Assembly: GCA_046349875.1 (NCBI GenBank) | Contig: JAXMBN010000072.1 | Location: 1-12,850 of the forward strand | DNA length: 12,850 nucleotides | Source: JAXMBN01 sp046349875 | GTDB lineage: Bacteria > Planctomycetota > Planctomycetia > Pirellulales > Pirellulaceae | Reading direction: 5' to 3' | Part shown: one piece after another, positions 1 through 7,344 of the stretch | Layout of the letters: every line of letters starts with the position of its first letter | Numbering within the stretch: position 1 is the first letter of the stretch | The notes under the pieces: model-generated | Told to the model about the DNA's origin: nothing | What the model saw: the letters and a program-made list of their open reading frames with translations, nothing else | The model's database searches: none | Program-made: the position numbers and the translations under genes

Positions 1-286
1 CACCACGAACCATTACTCGCGATCCACACCTCCGAACGAATTCCACCGCAAGACCCGCAAAGGACTCGACACGCACATTGGGAAAAGGTTGCGTGACGCG
101 TTTCAAAAGTTCGATCCGTTCTTCCAAACCAAACAAAGGCTGCTTGGTAGCATTGACCCCAATGCCGATGATGACTTGGTCGAACAGATTGACCGATCGT
201 TGGATGATATGCAAATGCCCCAGAGTCACCGGATCAAAAGAACCAGTGTAGACTGCGATCCGCGGGCTTAGGTGCGACTGGGGCAT
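1..286 (-). CDS. coaD: Phosphopantetheine adenylyltransferase, N-terminal part (cut by left edge)
   Basis: This is the first 95 codons of CoaD, which transfers AMP from ATP to 4'-phosphopantetheine to make dephospho-CoA, the penultimate step of coenzyme A synthesis in the cytoplasm. The translation starts MPQSHLSPRIAVYTGSFDP and shows the nucleotidyltransferase T/H signature: GSFDP at residues 15-19, then VTLGHLHII with the catalytic-type His of GHL. It continues with NATKQPLFGLEERIELL, matching the CoaD pattern N-x-x-K-x-P-L-F-x-x-E-E-R, and ends in VMVRG, the start of the conserved RG(L/T)R substrate-binding stretch. The usual length is about 160 residues, so about 65 are missing beyond the window. 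The ATG at 286 is the first plausible start before the conserved strand; no clear Shine-Dalgarno precedes it. It lies 45 bp downstream of the membrane protein gene on the same strand and is probably co-transcribed. The Thr in YTGSFDP replaces the more usual Pro. Confidence 0.93.
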   Translation of the reverse strand, partial: MPQSHLSPRIAVYTGSFDPVTLGHLHIIQRSVNLFDQVIIGIGVNATKQPLFGLEERIELLKRVTQPFPNVRVESFAGLAVEFVRRCGSRVMVRG

Positions 287-331
287 GAGCAAACTCGATG
301 GATGAGGAGAAGGCTTACAAAACGCTTCGTG

Positions 332-982
332 CTATGAATTAGCCAACATGTACTCGACATTCTTCGGACGTCGGAAGAACGAATAAGCCAAAAAATAGTA
401 CGCCATTCGAAACAGGAATGCTCCGATTGCAAAGACCATGACGATCGTTCCCATGTTTTCGAAAAAGTAGATCAAAAACTGACCGGCTGGATTTTGTTTG
501 AGTTCTTCCGTTGGAACGGATTGCATTGCGGATGCATATTGTCTGGCAATAAAGATCCCATAGACCAACCGAATCAACTCAAAGATGATGTAGATCCAAC
601 AAATGGCGGTGGAGATGCGGAGCCCGATCGATCGTCGACGAATCACCTGCACAGCCCCAAAGACCATGATGGCCGAAAGCAACGTATCCATACCGCTCAA
701 CACGAGGTTCCCGATCATCGTGTCTTTACCGACCTCTTGGATCTTTTGATTGAAAGCCTCTTCAGGGGTAGCCGATTGCTGAGCACTGGGGGCGACGGAC
801 TGCATTACCGCACCCAGTCCCGCCATCGGAAAGGCCATGACCCCGAGCACGCCGAAGATGATGAAGAGTATCGAGAAAATCAAAACACCCTTGGGAAGCG
901 GTTCTTGCAAACGTAACCCCTGCGGAGAATCAAAGGTCGCTGCATCATTGGAACGATAGGGATTGGTAAGGTCGTTAGACAT
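332..982 (-). CDS. Four-helix NPY-motif membrane protein, function unknown
   Basis: A 216-residue integral membrane protein that I cannot assign to a named function. The N-terminus carries Asn-Pro-Tyr at residues 7-9 (LTNPYRSND). Four hydrophobic segments can be read at about residues 31-57, 90-112, 118-145 and 170-200, separated by a polar loop (about 62-88) rich in Gln, Ser and Glu and by basic stretches such as VIRRRS and FFRRPKN. The basic C-terminal tail suggests a cytoplasmic C-terminus. Planctomycete genomes encode many short membrane proteins with an NPY tripeptide near the start, and I place it in that loose group from memory. The ATG lies inside the end of the upstream aminotransferase gene (8-bp overlap), which suggests translational coupling. 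coaD follows after 45 bp. Confidence 0.8.
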   Translation of the reverse strand: MSNDLTNPYRSNDAATFDSPQGLRLQEPLPKGVLIFSILFIIFGVLGVMAFPMAGLGAVMQSVAPSAQQSATPEEAFNQKIQEVGKDTMIGNLVLSGMDTLLSAIMVFGAVQVIRRRSIGLRISTAICWIYIIFELIRLVYGIFIARQYASAMQSVPTEELKQNPAGQFLIYFFENMGTIVMVFAIGAFLFRMAYYFLAYSFFRRPKNVEYMLANS

Positions 983-2168
983 GAATGGAATCCTTCAGAG
1001 TATCGAAGAGACGGCCGAAGTCGTCCTCATTGTTGTAAGCGTGTGTGCTAATGCGTAGTTTGCCCTGCCGTACAGAAGTCACGATTCCAGCATCCATCAA
1101 TCGCTTCCGAAGTGAATCTGGGTCTGTCCCAGGCCGTTCAAAGGATACAATACCGCTTCGCATCGACGTTTCCGATGCGAGCTTGAAGCGAGCACCCAGC
1201 GAATGCAGTGCCTCCTCAGCCTTAGCCACGTTGTCCAGGATGAGTCGCTCCACTGGGTTATCGGGTTGATTACAGTCAAGACTCAGCAAGAATTCGAGAC
1301 TGGCTTGGAAACCGATCATCCCCACCATGTTCGCAGATCCCGCTTCAAACTTGGAAGCGTTTTTCTTCCAAGACCAACGATCTGGTGAGAATTTCCAAGA
1401 CTCCTCCACACTTCCCCAACCAACGACGCTCGGCCGAATCTGCTCGAGGTGTTTCTGCCGCACATAGAGTATGCCGGCGCCTTCGGGGCCCAGCATCCAT
1501 TTGTGACCATCCGCCGCAACAAAATCGATCGGATGTTGGGAAAGGTCGAGCGGGAAAACACCAAGCCCCTGAATCGCATCGAGGAACAAAAGGACTTTTC
1601 TGGAGGATGCTAGTTCGCAAATTCGATCTAACGGAATCCGCATTCCATTGGAAAAACCAACCCAGCTCACCGAGATCAAGCGGGTTCGGCTGTCGATCGC
1701 ACGAGCCATTGGACTCAGATCGAATTCACCTGCCGAATCGACAATCGGGACCTGCCGCACCTCGACCCCTCGGTCCTCCAAGTGTTTCCAAGGGAGCGCA
1801 TTGCTTGGGAATTCGTTGTTGGGTATGACGAGATTGTCTCCTGCTTTCCAGGGCAACCCTTCTGCCACAAAACTGATCCCCGAAGATGTGTTCGGAATCA
1901 GGGCGATTTCGTCCTGACTAGCATGAAGCAGGTCGGCACCGCATCGTCTCAATTTTTCGAGTTGGCGGTTCCACTGCGGCCAGCAGGTGTCACCCTCTTC
2001 GGTGGCTTGATCCAGCCAATGCAAAATGGCCTGCCGACTCGACCCGGGGAGCGGGGCCACCGCGGCGTGATCGAAATAGGCCCATTTCTTGGCGACGGGC
2101 ATGTTTTCGCGAAAATGCAATCGCGTTTTTTGTAAAATTTCGTTGTCGATTTTGAGGCTTTTTCCCAT
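975..2168 (-). CDS. Class V PLP-dependent aminotransferase / cysteine-desulfurase-like protein
   Basis: A 397-residue fold-type I PLP enzyme of the class V (NifS/Csd/isopenicillin N epimerase-like) group. Counting from the ATG at 2168: YFDHAAVAPLP at about residues 31-41 is the family's N-terminal signature, PNTSSGIS (about 92-99) is the cofactor-phosphate loop, FLDAIQG (about 195-201) gives the Asp and Gln that hold the PLP ring, and DGHKWMLGPEGAGILYV (about 220-236) contains the Schiff-base lysine at about 223, preceded by His. The C-terminal small domain ends with VRQGKLRISTHAYNNEDD, typical of the family. I see no Cys-containing loop that would mark a true cysteine desulfurase, so the substrate is open. 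An upstream TTG at 2222 keeps the frame open, but the ATG at 2168 leaves a sensible N-terminus; neither has a clear Shine-Dalgarno. It heads the cluster with the NPY membrane protein (8-bp overlap) and coaD. Confidence 0.85.
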   Translation of the reverse strand: MGKSLKIDNEILQKTRLHFRENMPVAKKWAYFDHAAVAPLPGSSRQAILHWLDQATEEGDTCWPQWNRQLEKLRRCGADLLHASQDEIALIPNTSSGISFVAEGLPWKAGDNLVIPNNEFPSNALPWKHLEDRGVEVRQVPIVDSAGEFDLSPMARAIDSRTRLISVSWVGFSNGMRIPLDRICELASSRKVLLFLDAIQGLGVFPLDLSQHPIDFVAADGHKWMLGPEGAGILYVRQKHLEQIRPSVVGWGSVEESWKFSPDRWSWKKNASKFEAGSANMVGMIGFQASLEFLLSLDCNQPDNPVERLILDNVAKAEEALHSLGARFKLASETSMRSGIVSFERPGTDPDSLRKRLMDAGIVTSVRQGKLRISTHAYNNEDDFGRLFDTLKDSIHV

Positions 2169-2226
2169 CAAATTGCGGATTTTTGCCCGATAAGGGCTAA
2201 AAAAATTCCCGTTTGCTCGCAAACCC

Positions 2227-2254
2227 GTGACTTGGCAAGAAGTTCAACTATACT
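2227..2254 (+). promoter_or_regulatory. Candidate sigma-70-type promoter for the small membrane protein gene
   Basis: GTGACT at 2227-2232 and TATACT at 2249-2254 are separated by 16 bp. The -10 box matches TATAAT at 5 of 6 positions and the -35 box is weaker. Transcription would start near 2261 and give a leader of about 50 bases before the ATG at 2313. It lies in the 144-bp divergent gap between the aminotransferase gene and the small membrane protein gene. This is a pattern match only. Confidence 0.35.
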
Positions 2255-2312
2255 ACCCTTGAGTTTTGTGAACATGAATGGGACATCAGCGACGCGCATC
2301 CGAGGTTGGTTA

Positions 2313-2492
2313 ATGCCTAAAGCATTGTGTTTGATCGGGTTAGTGGTTGCTGGACTTGTGTTCCTATTGTTCCTTTTGGACATCGCCATCGGTCTGTTCG
2401 ATAAGGCGAGCATCATCATGGACATCATGTTCATGGTAGGTGCACTCGGACTGGCCTATCTTAGCTGGGTTTCCTTCCGCGAACAAAAGTAG
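2313..2492 (+). CDS. Small two-helix membrane protein (59 aa), function unknown
   Basis: A 59-residue protein beginning MPKALCLIGLVVAGLVFLL. Two hydrophobic stretches, about residues 4-26 and 33-53, flank a short polar turn containing FDKAS, and the protein ends in the charged tail SFREQK. I recall very similar short proteins (an MPKAL-type start, a central Asp-rich turn, and a C-terminal SW.. .F(R/E)EQ tail) as common uncharacterised ORFs in planctomycetes, so I regard it as a real conserved gene without a known role. The frame is open further upstream (TTG at 2232, ATG at 2274), but the ATG at 2313 is preceded by GAGG at 2302-2305 with 7-nt spacing and matches the family start. It diverges from the aminotransferase gene and converges on proC. 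Confidence 0.72.
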   Translation: MPKALCLIGLVVAGLVFLLFLLDIAIGLFDKASIIMDIMFMVGALGLAYLSWVSFREQK

Positions 2493-2503
2493 CGGTCGAC
2501 CCA

Positions 2504-2528
2504 AGGAATCTCATTCTTCGCGATTCCT
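2504..2528. terminator. Stem-loop between convergent genes, possible terminator
   Basis: AGGAATC at 2504-2510 pairs perfectly with GATTCCT at 2522-2528 around an 11-nt loop. It starts 11 bp after the stop of the small membrane protein gene and lies in the gap with the convergent proC gene. There is no T-run on either side, so it is at best an atypical terminator. Confidence 0.25.
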
Positions 2529-2593
2529 AATCTCTATGCATTCGCTGGATGTGAATAGGTAGTGTGCGCAGTCTGCGTTGGCTGTTCTTGGCT

Positions 2594-3415
2594 TTATTTC
2601 GAGCCAAGTTCGGTGGAACGGTGCCAGGCTGCGACAACCGCTTCGATGCAACTCGTCCGCAATCCGTGCCGTTCGAGAGCCCGCATTCCGGCGATGGTGG
2701 TTCCACCTGGACTGGCAACTTGGTCCCGAAGAACTGCAGGATGTTGGCCCGTTTCTTGGACCATCTTGGCGGTACCCAAGACAGTTTGAACGGCCAATTG
2801 ATGAGCAACGTCGCGAGGCAATCCAGCCGCAACGCCTCCATCCGCCAAGGCTTCGATCATCATCAATACGTAGGCCGGTCCCGATCCCGATAAGGCAGTC
2901 ACTGCGTGCAATTGAGCATCGGAAACGCGAACACAGGTACCTACCGATTGCATCAGAGCTTGAGTCCAGGCGAGATCCTCCGAGGAAGCGCCTGCTCCCG
3001 ATGCCATGCCACTTGCACCGGCCAACACTTGAGCGGGAGTATTGGGCATGACGCGGATGATCCGCTCGGTTCCAAGCCATTCGCTGAGCAGGTCGAGCGA
3101 AATGCCAGCCACGATCGAAACAATAAGATGCTCATCGCGAACCAAAGGACGAACTTTTCCAACGACCTCCTTCAGCACCTGCGGCTTGACTGCCAAAACG
3201 ATTCGCGGGCAAGCATCGAACAAGGCCGATGGAGACTCGGTGACTTGGCAGTCTGGAAATGCATGCTTCAACTTCGAACGCTGTGATTCGAGTGGTTCGC
3301 AAAAGTCGAGCAGATCACTCGTAATCACACGGCCTTTGATCGCGCCCTGCGCTAGAGCAGTAGCCATTTGGCCCCCACCCATAAAACCGAGTCGTAAATG
3401 AGGTACTTGCGTCAT
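2594..3415 (-). CDS. proC: Pyrroline-5-carboxylate reductase
   Basis: A 273-residue cytoplasmic enzyme that reduces delta-1-pyrroline-5-carboxylate to L-proline with NAD(P)H, the last step of proline synthesis. The N-terminal Rossmann fold is marked by LGFMGGGQMATAL (residues 9-21), followed by LAVKPQV (74-80), SIVAGIS (100-106) and VMPNTPA (122-128). The all-alpha C-terminal domain has ALSGSGPAYV (174-183), which binds substrate, and DQVASPGGTTIAG (231-243), the P5CR signature. The length equals the usual bacterial enzyme (about 270 residues) and nothing is missing. The ATG at 3415 leaves seven residues before the Rossmann strand; the upstream sequence has only a weak GACGAG-like Shine-Dalgarno. 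It stands alone on its strand: the next gene upstream is the divergent ppsA after a 414-bp gap, and downstream it converges on the small membrane protein gene. Confidence 0.96.
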   Translation of the reverse strand: MTQVPHLRLGFMGGGQMATALAQGAIKGRVITSDLLDFCEPLESQRSKLKHAFPDCQVTESPSALFDACPRIVLAVKPQVLKEVVGKVRPLVRDEHLIVSIVAGISLDLLSEWLGTERIIRVMPNTPAQVLAGASGMASGAGASSEDLAWTQALMQSVGTCVRVSDAQLHAVTALSGSGPAYVLMMIEALADGGVAAGLPRDVAHQLAVQTVLGTAKMVQETGQHPAVLRDQVASPGGTTIAGMRALERHGLRTSCIEAVVAAWHRSTELGSK

Positions 3416-3604
3416 GATCGTCTACTCGTCTTTTAGTCGCTGAAGCGGAAGTCTCCTAGCTTACCTCAATCCCGCCGCCAACGGGAGGTCGATCAATCGA
3501 AGTGAATCGTAGTCGATTTTCCGCTCATTCTCTGAAGATCGAGGGCATCCCGAAACATCGTTCCATCATCGAACTGCTGGGAGTATCGCTTAACTCAACT
3601 GCTA

Positions 3605-3624
3605 CGCCACAACTGTGGCGTTTT
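3605..3624 (+). terminator. GC-rich hairpin followed by TTTT, orphan terminator-like dyad
   Basis: CGCCACA at 3605-3611 pairs with TGTGGCG at 3614-3620 (six or seven base pairs with a tiny loop) and is followed by TTTT. The shape fits an intrinsic terminator on the + strand, yet no + strand gene lies within 1.1 kb upstream. It may instead end transcripts started inside the gap, or be an operator-like palindrome. Confidence 0.3.
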
Positions 3625-3689
3625 GTACCGGTGTCGATTGTTTGTACCAAGTTCAATCACTCCAGGCCTAGAATCACGATTATCACCCC

Positions 3690-3764
3690 GTAGTCCGATT
3701 GTCCCGTAGCCCGATTGTCCCAATCGGAAACACTCAATCACCGTTCGCCGATCGTCTCAATCGA
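3690..3764 (+). repeat. Tandem 16-bp repeat with hairpin and a degenerate third copy
   Basis: GTAGTCCGATTGTCCC at 3690-3705 is followed directly by GTAGCCCGATTGTCCC at 3706-3721, one base different. The second copy continues into AATCGG, so that CCGATTG (3711-3717) and CAATCGG (3721-3727) form a perfect 7-bp stem with a 3-nt loop. A related sequence, CCGATCGTCTCAATCGA at 3748-3764, matches the 17-bp hairpin unit at 14 of 17 positions. The array ends 65 bp before the ppsA start. It may be a small mobile or dispersed intergenic repeat or a protein-binding array; I cannot decide between these from sequence alone. Confidence 0.6.
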
Positions 3765-3829
3765 AAGAAAACATTCCAACGCACGAATTTAAGTCTCGCT
3801 TAATCGGTCCCAACCAGGAGTCCGTAACG

Positions 3830-6271
3830 ATGCCAACCAACGAGTCGGTAAGCCGTCATGATCAAGCTTGTTTCACGCCAAGCATCACAACCTACATCAA
3901 GGACTTTGCAGAAATTTCGATCAACGATGTACCGTTGGTCGGTGGCAAGAACGCATCGCTCGGCGAGATGGTGAGCGAACTAAAAAGTCAAGGTGTGCAA
4001 GTTCCAGATGGATTTGCCATTACCGCTGATGCGTATCGCTTCTTCATTCAGGAGGCCAACCTCGACGCTCGTATCCATGCCATTCTGTCGGATCTTGATA
4101 CACACGATATGGCCAATCTCAATCAACGGGGGCATGCGGTACGGCAAGCCATTCTCAGCGCATCCTTACCTGCCACTTTGCAACAACAGATCATCGATGC
4201 GTATCGAAAGTTGCAGGGTGCCATGGATGTACCGTTGGATGTGGCAGTTCGTTCGTCGGCAACCGCTGAAGATCTTCCTGACGCTAGTTTTGCCGGGCAA
4301 CAAGAAACGTATCTCAACGTACAAGGTATTTCGGCATTGCTCGATACGTGCAAGCGATGCTTCGCGTCTCTCTTCACCGATCGCGCCATCAGCTATCGAG
4401 TCGACAAGAACTTCGACCACTTCAAAGTCGCCTTAAGCATCGGTGTCCAACGGATGGTTCGATCGGATTTAGCATGCTCGGGAGTGATGTTTACCATCGA
4501 TACCGAGACGGGCTTCCGCGACGCCGTGGTGATTAGTGCCGCCTATGGACTCGGCGAGAACGTGGTGCAAGGCTCTGTGACGCCCGATGAATATGTAGTC
4601 TTCAAGCCTACCTTAAAATTGGGAATGCGACCCATCCTTCAAAAGTCCGTCGGAAGCAAAGAATTCAAACTCGTTTATGACTCGGGTGGCGGAAGGATGG
4701 TGAAGAATGTTCCTGTTCCACCGGGCGATCGAGTCAAGTTAGTTCTAACGGACGATGAAGTGTTGAAACTAGCGCAGTGGGGATGTCTCGTCGAGGAACA
4801 TTATTCGGCCAAGCATGGCAAGTCGATGCCGATGGATATGGAATGGGCCAAGGATGGAATCACGGGGGAGCTGTTCATCGTACAAGCACGACCAGAAACG
4901 GTGCAGTCGCGAAAAGACCCGGATGTGCTCGAGCATTATCGGCTAGGAAAGCGAAGTAAGGTTCTCGTTACGGGGCGGAGTGTTGGCGAAAAGATCGTGA
5001 CCGGCAAAGTGCGAGTCATCAAGAATCCTCAATACATCGGGCTGTTTCAGGAAGGGGAAGTTCTCGTCACCGACAAGACCGATCCGGATTGGCAACCGAT
5101 CATGAAAAAAGCCGCAGCCATCATCACCAATCGCGGTGGCCGAACGTGTCATGCGGCCATTGTCAGTCGCGAACTTGGGGTGCCTGCCATTGTTGGAACC
5201 GAGCATGGTACCGAATGGCTTCAAGATGGCCAAATCGTTACGGTCAGTTGCGCGGAAGGAGATACGGGTTACGTCTATGAGGGAGCTCTGCCTTTTGAAA
5301 TCCAGCGCACAAGTCTTAAGACGCTCCCCAAGCCTCGCACCAAGGTCATGATGAACCTGGCCAATCCCGAGGAAGCCTTCGCGCTCTCCTTCATTCCCAA
5401 CCAAGGAGTCGGTTTGGCTCGAATGGAATTCATCATCACCAATTCCATCAAGATTCATCCTCTTGCATTGGTCGACTACGATCAACTTGAAGATCCCAAG
5501 GCCAAGGAAGAGATCGATCGATTGACTTTGGGGTATCCCAGCAAGCCGGACTACTTTATCGACAAACTGGCTCAAGGGATTGGGATGTTGGCAGCGGCGT
5601 TCTATCCGAAAGATGTTATCGTTCGGTTGAGCGACTTCAAGTCGAATGAGTATGCCAATTTGATTGGAGGGCGAGCATTCGAACCGATCGAAGAGAACCC
5701 GATGTTAGGATTTCGAGGTGCAAGTCGCTACTACCATCCTCGCTACCAGCGGGGCTTTGCTCTCGAGTGTCGAGCGGTCAAAAAAGTTCGCGATGAGATG
5801 GGTTTGCGCAATCTCAAAGTGATGATCCCCTTCTGCAGAACGGTCGATGAAGGGAGACGCGTTCAAGCAGAGATGAGCCAATATGGTTTGCGACGGGGCG
5901 AGCATGACTTTGAGATCTATGTCATGTGTGAGATACCGAGCAACGTGATACTGGCAGAAGAGTTCGCGGAGATTTTCGATGGCTTCAGCATCGGTTCCAA
6001 TGACCGTACCCAATTGATACTGGGTGTCGATCGCGATAGTGATATCGTGGCACCTTTGTTCGATGAGCGTAATCCGGCGGTGAAGAAGATGATTGCTCAG
6101 GTGATCGCCACGTGCCGCTCCCGAGGACGCAAGATAGGAATTTGCGGTCAGGCGCCGAGTGACTATCCAGAATTTGCTCAGTTCTTGGTGGAACAAGGAA
6201 TCGATAGTATCTCGTTGAATCCCGATACGGTCCTCAAAACAACGCTCGCAATTTTGAACGCGAAAACCTGA
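3830..6271 (+). CDS. ppsA: Phosphoenolpyruvate synthase (pyruvate, water dikinase)
   Basis: An 813-residue cytoplasmic enzyme converting pyruvate, ATP and water to phosphoenolpyruvate, AMP and phosphate, the entry step to gluconeogenesis from pyruvate. The N-terminal ATP-binding domain has VGGKNASLGEM (about residues 38-48) and AVRSSATAEDLPDASFAGQ. The ATP domain ends with MPMDMEWAKD and FIVQARPETVQSR. The swivelling phosphohistidine domain has GGRTCHAAIVSRELGVPAI with the phosphorylated His at 441. The C-terminal PEP-binding barrel has GFRGASRYYHP, GSNDRTQLILGVDRDS and ICGQAPSDYP with the acid/base Cys at 772. NDRTQLILG and the single-domain order point to PEP synthase (792 residues in E. 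coli) rather than pyruvate phosphate dikinase. The ATG at 3830 is preceded by AGGAG at 3816-3820 with 9-nt spacing. Compared with E. coli PpsA there is an extra stretch of about 20 residues at the N-terminus. The gene is probably a single-gene unit. Confidence 0.96.
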   Translation: MPTNESVSRHDQACFTPSITTYIKDFAEISINDVPLVGGKNASLGEMVSELKSQGVQVPDGFAITADAYRFFIQEANLDARIHAILSDLDTHDMANLNQRGHAVRQAILSASLPATLQQQIIDAYRKLQGAMDVPLDVAVRSSATAEDLPDASFAGQQETYLNVQGISALLDTCKRCFASLFTDRAISYRVDKNFDHFKVALSIGVQRMVRSDLACSGVMFTIDTETGFRDAVVISAAYGLGENVVQGSVTPDEYVVFKPTLKLGMRPILQKSVGSKEFKLVYDSGGGRMVKNVPVPPGDRVKLVLTDDEVLKLAQWGCLVEEHYSAKHGKSMPMDMEWAKDGITGELFIVQARPETVQSRKDPDVLEHYRLGKRSKVLVTGRSVGEKIVTGKVRVIKNPQYIGLFQEGEVLVTDKTDPDWQPIMKKAAAIITNRGGRTCHAAIVSRELGVPAIVGTEHGTEWLQDGQIVTVSCAEGDTGYVYEGALPFEIQRTSLKTLPKPRTKVMMNLANPEEAFALSFIPNQGVGLARMEFIITNSIKIHPLALVDYDQLEDPKAKEEIDRLTLGYPSKPDYFIDKLAQGIGMLAAAFYPKDVIVRLSDFKSNEYANLIGGRAFEPIEENPMLGFRGASRYYHPRYQRGFALECRAVKKVRDEMGLRNLKVMIPFCRTVDEGRRVQAEMSQYGLRRGEHDFEIYVMCEIPSNVILAEEFAEIFDGFSIGSNDRTQLILGVDRDSDIVAPLFDERNPAVKKMIAQVIATCRSRGRKIGICGQAPSDYPEFAQFLVEQGIDSISLNPDTVLKTTLAILNAKT

Positions 6272-6387
6272 TTCAAAGGGGGTGTGTTTAACCAGAATCG
6301 AACTTTACCCTCCGAATGGTCGTGGAATGGCTTCCAGAAGGTAGTTTTTTTGATTACAGAATGGTAATCTAGGCCGACTTTGAGGGT

Positions 6388-6417
6388 TTGACCCCAAGTT
6401 CACTTGGGGACGATACT
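6388..6417 (+). promoter_or_regulatory. Candidate promoter with inverted repeat in the spacer (PEP-CTERM gene)
   Basis: TTGACC (6388-6393, 5 of 6 to consensus) and GATACT (6412-6417, 4 of 6) are 18 bp apart. A perfect inverted repeat, CCCCAAG (6392-6398) and CTTGGGG (6403-6409) with a TTCA loop, overlaps the -35 box and fills the spacer. Transcription would begin near 6424, giving a leader of about 20 bases before the ATG at 6445. The dyad is placed where a repressor or activator would bind. Alternatively it is a hairpin belonging to the end of the ppsA transcript, 120 bp downstream of its stop. A second, weaker dyad, GATTAC/GTAATC, lies at 6352-6369 after a T7 run at 6345-6351. Confidence 0.4.
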
Positions 6418-6444
6418 TTTTGCGTTTGGGATGGGGCAATCAAA

Positions 6445-7293
6445 ATGCAGTCCAAGTTCTGGATCACTTCACTGGTGTTATGCGTCCTTCTGACACGTGG
6501 GGCTTCCGCTGGGCTCATTGTTTATGAAGGATTCGAACGAGGTGCTACTGGCTTAGATGTGTCGGGTGCAGGAGGTGGTTTAGGATTTTCCTCCATCTGG
6601 TCACCAGGTGGATTCAATGCCTCGCAGAGTACAAATTACGATATCGGTGCATCATCGTTGAGCTTTGGGGGATTGCCGACTTCAGGCAGAAGCGGCACGA
6701 CGGCATCTACTCTAAGCATCGCGGGACTGCGAAGACCTTTATTGCAATCCATCGGACCGAGCGAGACTTTTTATATGAGCGTCTTACTACGTCCCGAGGG
6801 AACGGTAGGGCAAGGAGCGTTCAATGGATTCTTTGGGCTCTATCTAGACTCCATCAACGGTGATGCGAACGATCTATTTCTTGGGAAGACAGGAAATGGC
6901 AATCAGTACAGTTTGGAAACGCGCGGCGGAGCGGGTTCTGTGATGTCGAACATTACCGCCGTCTCGGGTCAGACCAGCATGCTGATCCTGAAAGGCGAAA
7001 TGCAGTCGGGCAACGACATCTTTACTTTGTGGGTGAATCGACCGCTCGGATCCAGCGAACCATTGACCAATGATGCGGTGAAGACGGATCTCGATCTAAA
7101 CAGCTTTAATGCGATAGTGCTCTATTCGACCGGAGCGTTCAGTATCGACGAGATACGCATTGGCCAGACGTTTGCCGATGTGACCGCGGTTCCCGAGCCA
7201 AGTAGTTTGCTTCTCGCCGGCGCCTGTGCCCCAGGCCTCTTGATCGCGGCTCGCCGCCGCTGGAAGTCATTGATTGGCTCGAAGGCATTGTAG
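6445..7293 (+). CDS. PEP-CTERM sorted extracellular protein, LamG-like
   Basis: A 282-residue secreted protein. Residues 1-22 (MQSKFWITSLVLCVLLTRGASA) form a signal peptide, with cleavage expected after ASA. The body is rich in Gly, Ser, Thr and Asn with alternating hydrophobic residues, as in beta-sandwich (concanavalin/LamG-like) folds, and ends in SIDEIRIGQTFADV, a strand motif I associate with such proteins in planctomycetes and Verrucomicrobia. The tail is a PEP-CTERM sorting signal: VPEPSS from residue 249, a short hydrophobic segment, then AARRRWK. Such proteins are processed by an exosortase in the envelope and are often linked to exopolysaccharide; no exosortase gene is in the window. 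The frame is open back to 6388, but the ATG at 6445 begins a standard signal peptide and fits the candidate promoter at 6388-6417. It converges on the unknown gene at 7345. The ligand or role is unknown. Confidence 0.88.
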   Translation: MQSKFWITSLVLCVLLTRGASAGLIVYEGFERGATGLDVSGAGGGLGFSSIWSPGGFNASQSTNYDIGASSLSFGGLPTSGRSGTTASTLSIAGLRRPLLQSIGPSETFYMSVLLRPEGTVGQGAFNGFFGLYLDSINGDANDLFLGKTGNGNQYSLETRGGAGSVMSNITAVSGQTSMLILKGEMQSGNDIFTLWVNRPLGSSEPLTNDAVKTDLDLNSFNAIVLYSTGAFSIDEIRIGQTFADVTAVPEPSSLLLAGACAPGLLIAARRRWKSLIGSKAL

Positions 7294-7344
7294 AAACTCG
7301 AACAGGCTAGGACCTCGATTTCTTCAAACGATAACAGAGAAAAG

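Larger units (their letters stand above)
3416..3829. other. Intergenic region between proC and ppsA
   Basis: This 414-bp divergent gap should contain the promoters of proC and ppsA, but I see no convincing -35/-10 pair. It contains a short perfect dyad with a T4 tail (3605-3624) and a local repeat family (3690-3764). A 63-codon open frame at 3502-3693 shows no protein-like features and runs through the dyad, so I do not call it. AGGAG at 3816-3820 is the ppsA ribosome binding site. Confidence 0.6.

Noticed and set aside
494..916. 140-codon frame antisense to the NPY membrane protein
   Set aside because: Its translation is rich in His, Arg and Asp without fold-like patterns, and the opposite strand carries a clear four-helix membrane protein.
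2511..3080. 189-codon frame overlapping proC on the same strand
   Set aside because: The translation is dominated by Arg, Ser, Cys and Gly and lies out of frame inside proC, whose motifs are unmistakable.
3502..3693. 63-codon frame in the proC-ppsA gap
   Set aside because: It runs through a hairpin into the repeat array, has no ribosome binding site and no protein-like pattern.
4943..5575. 210-codon frame antisense to ppsA
   Set aside because: It mirrors ppsA codons, has no recognisable motif, and lies wholly within a strongly supported gene.
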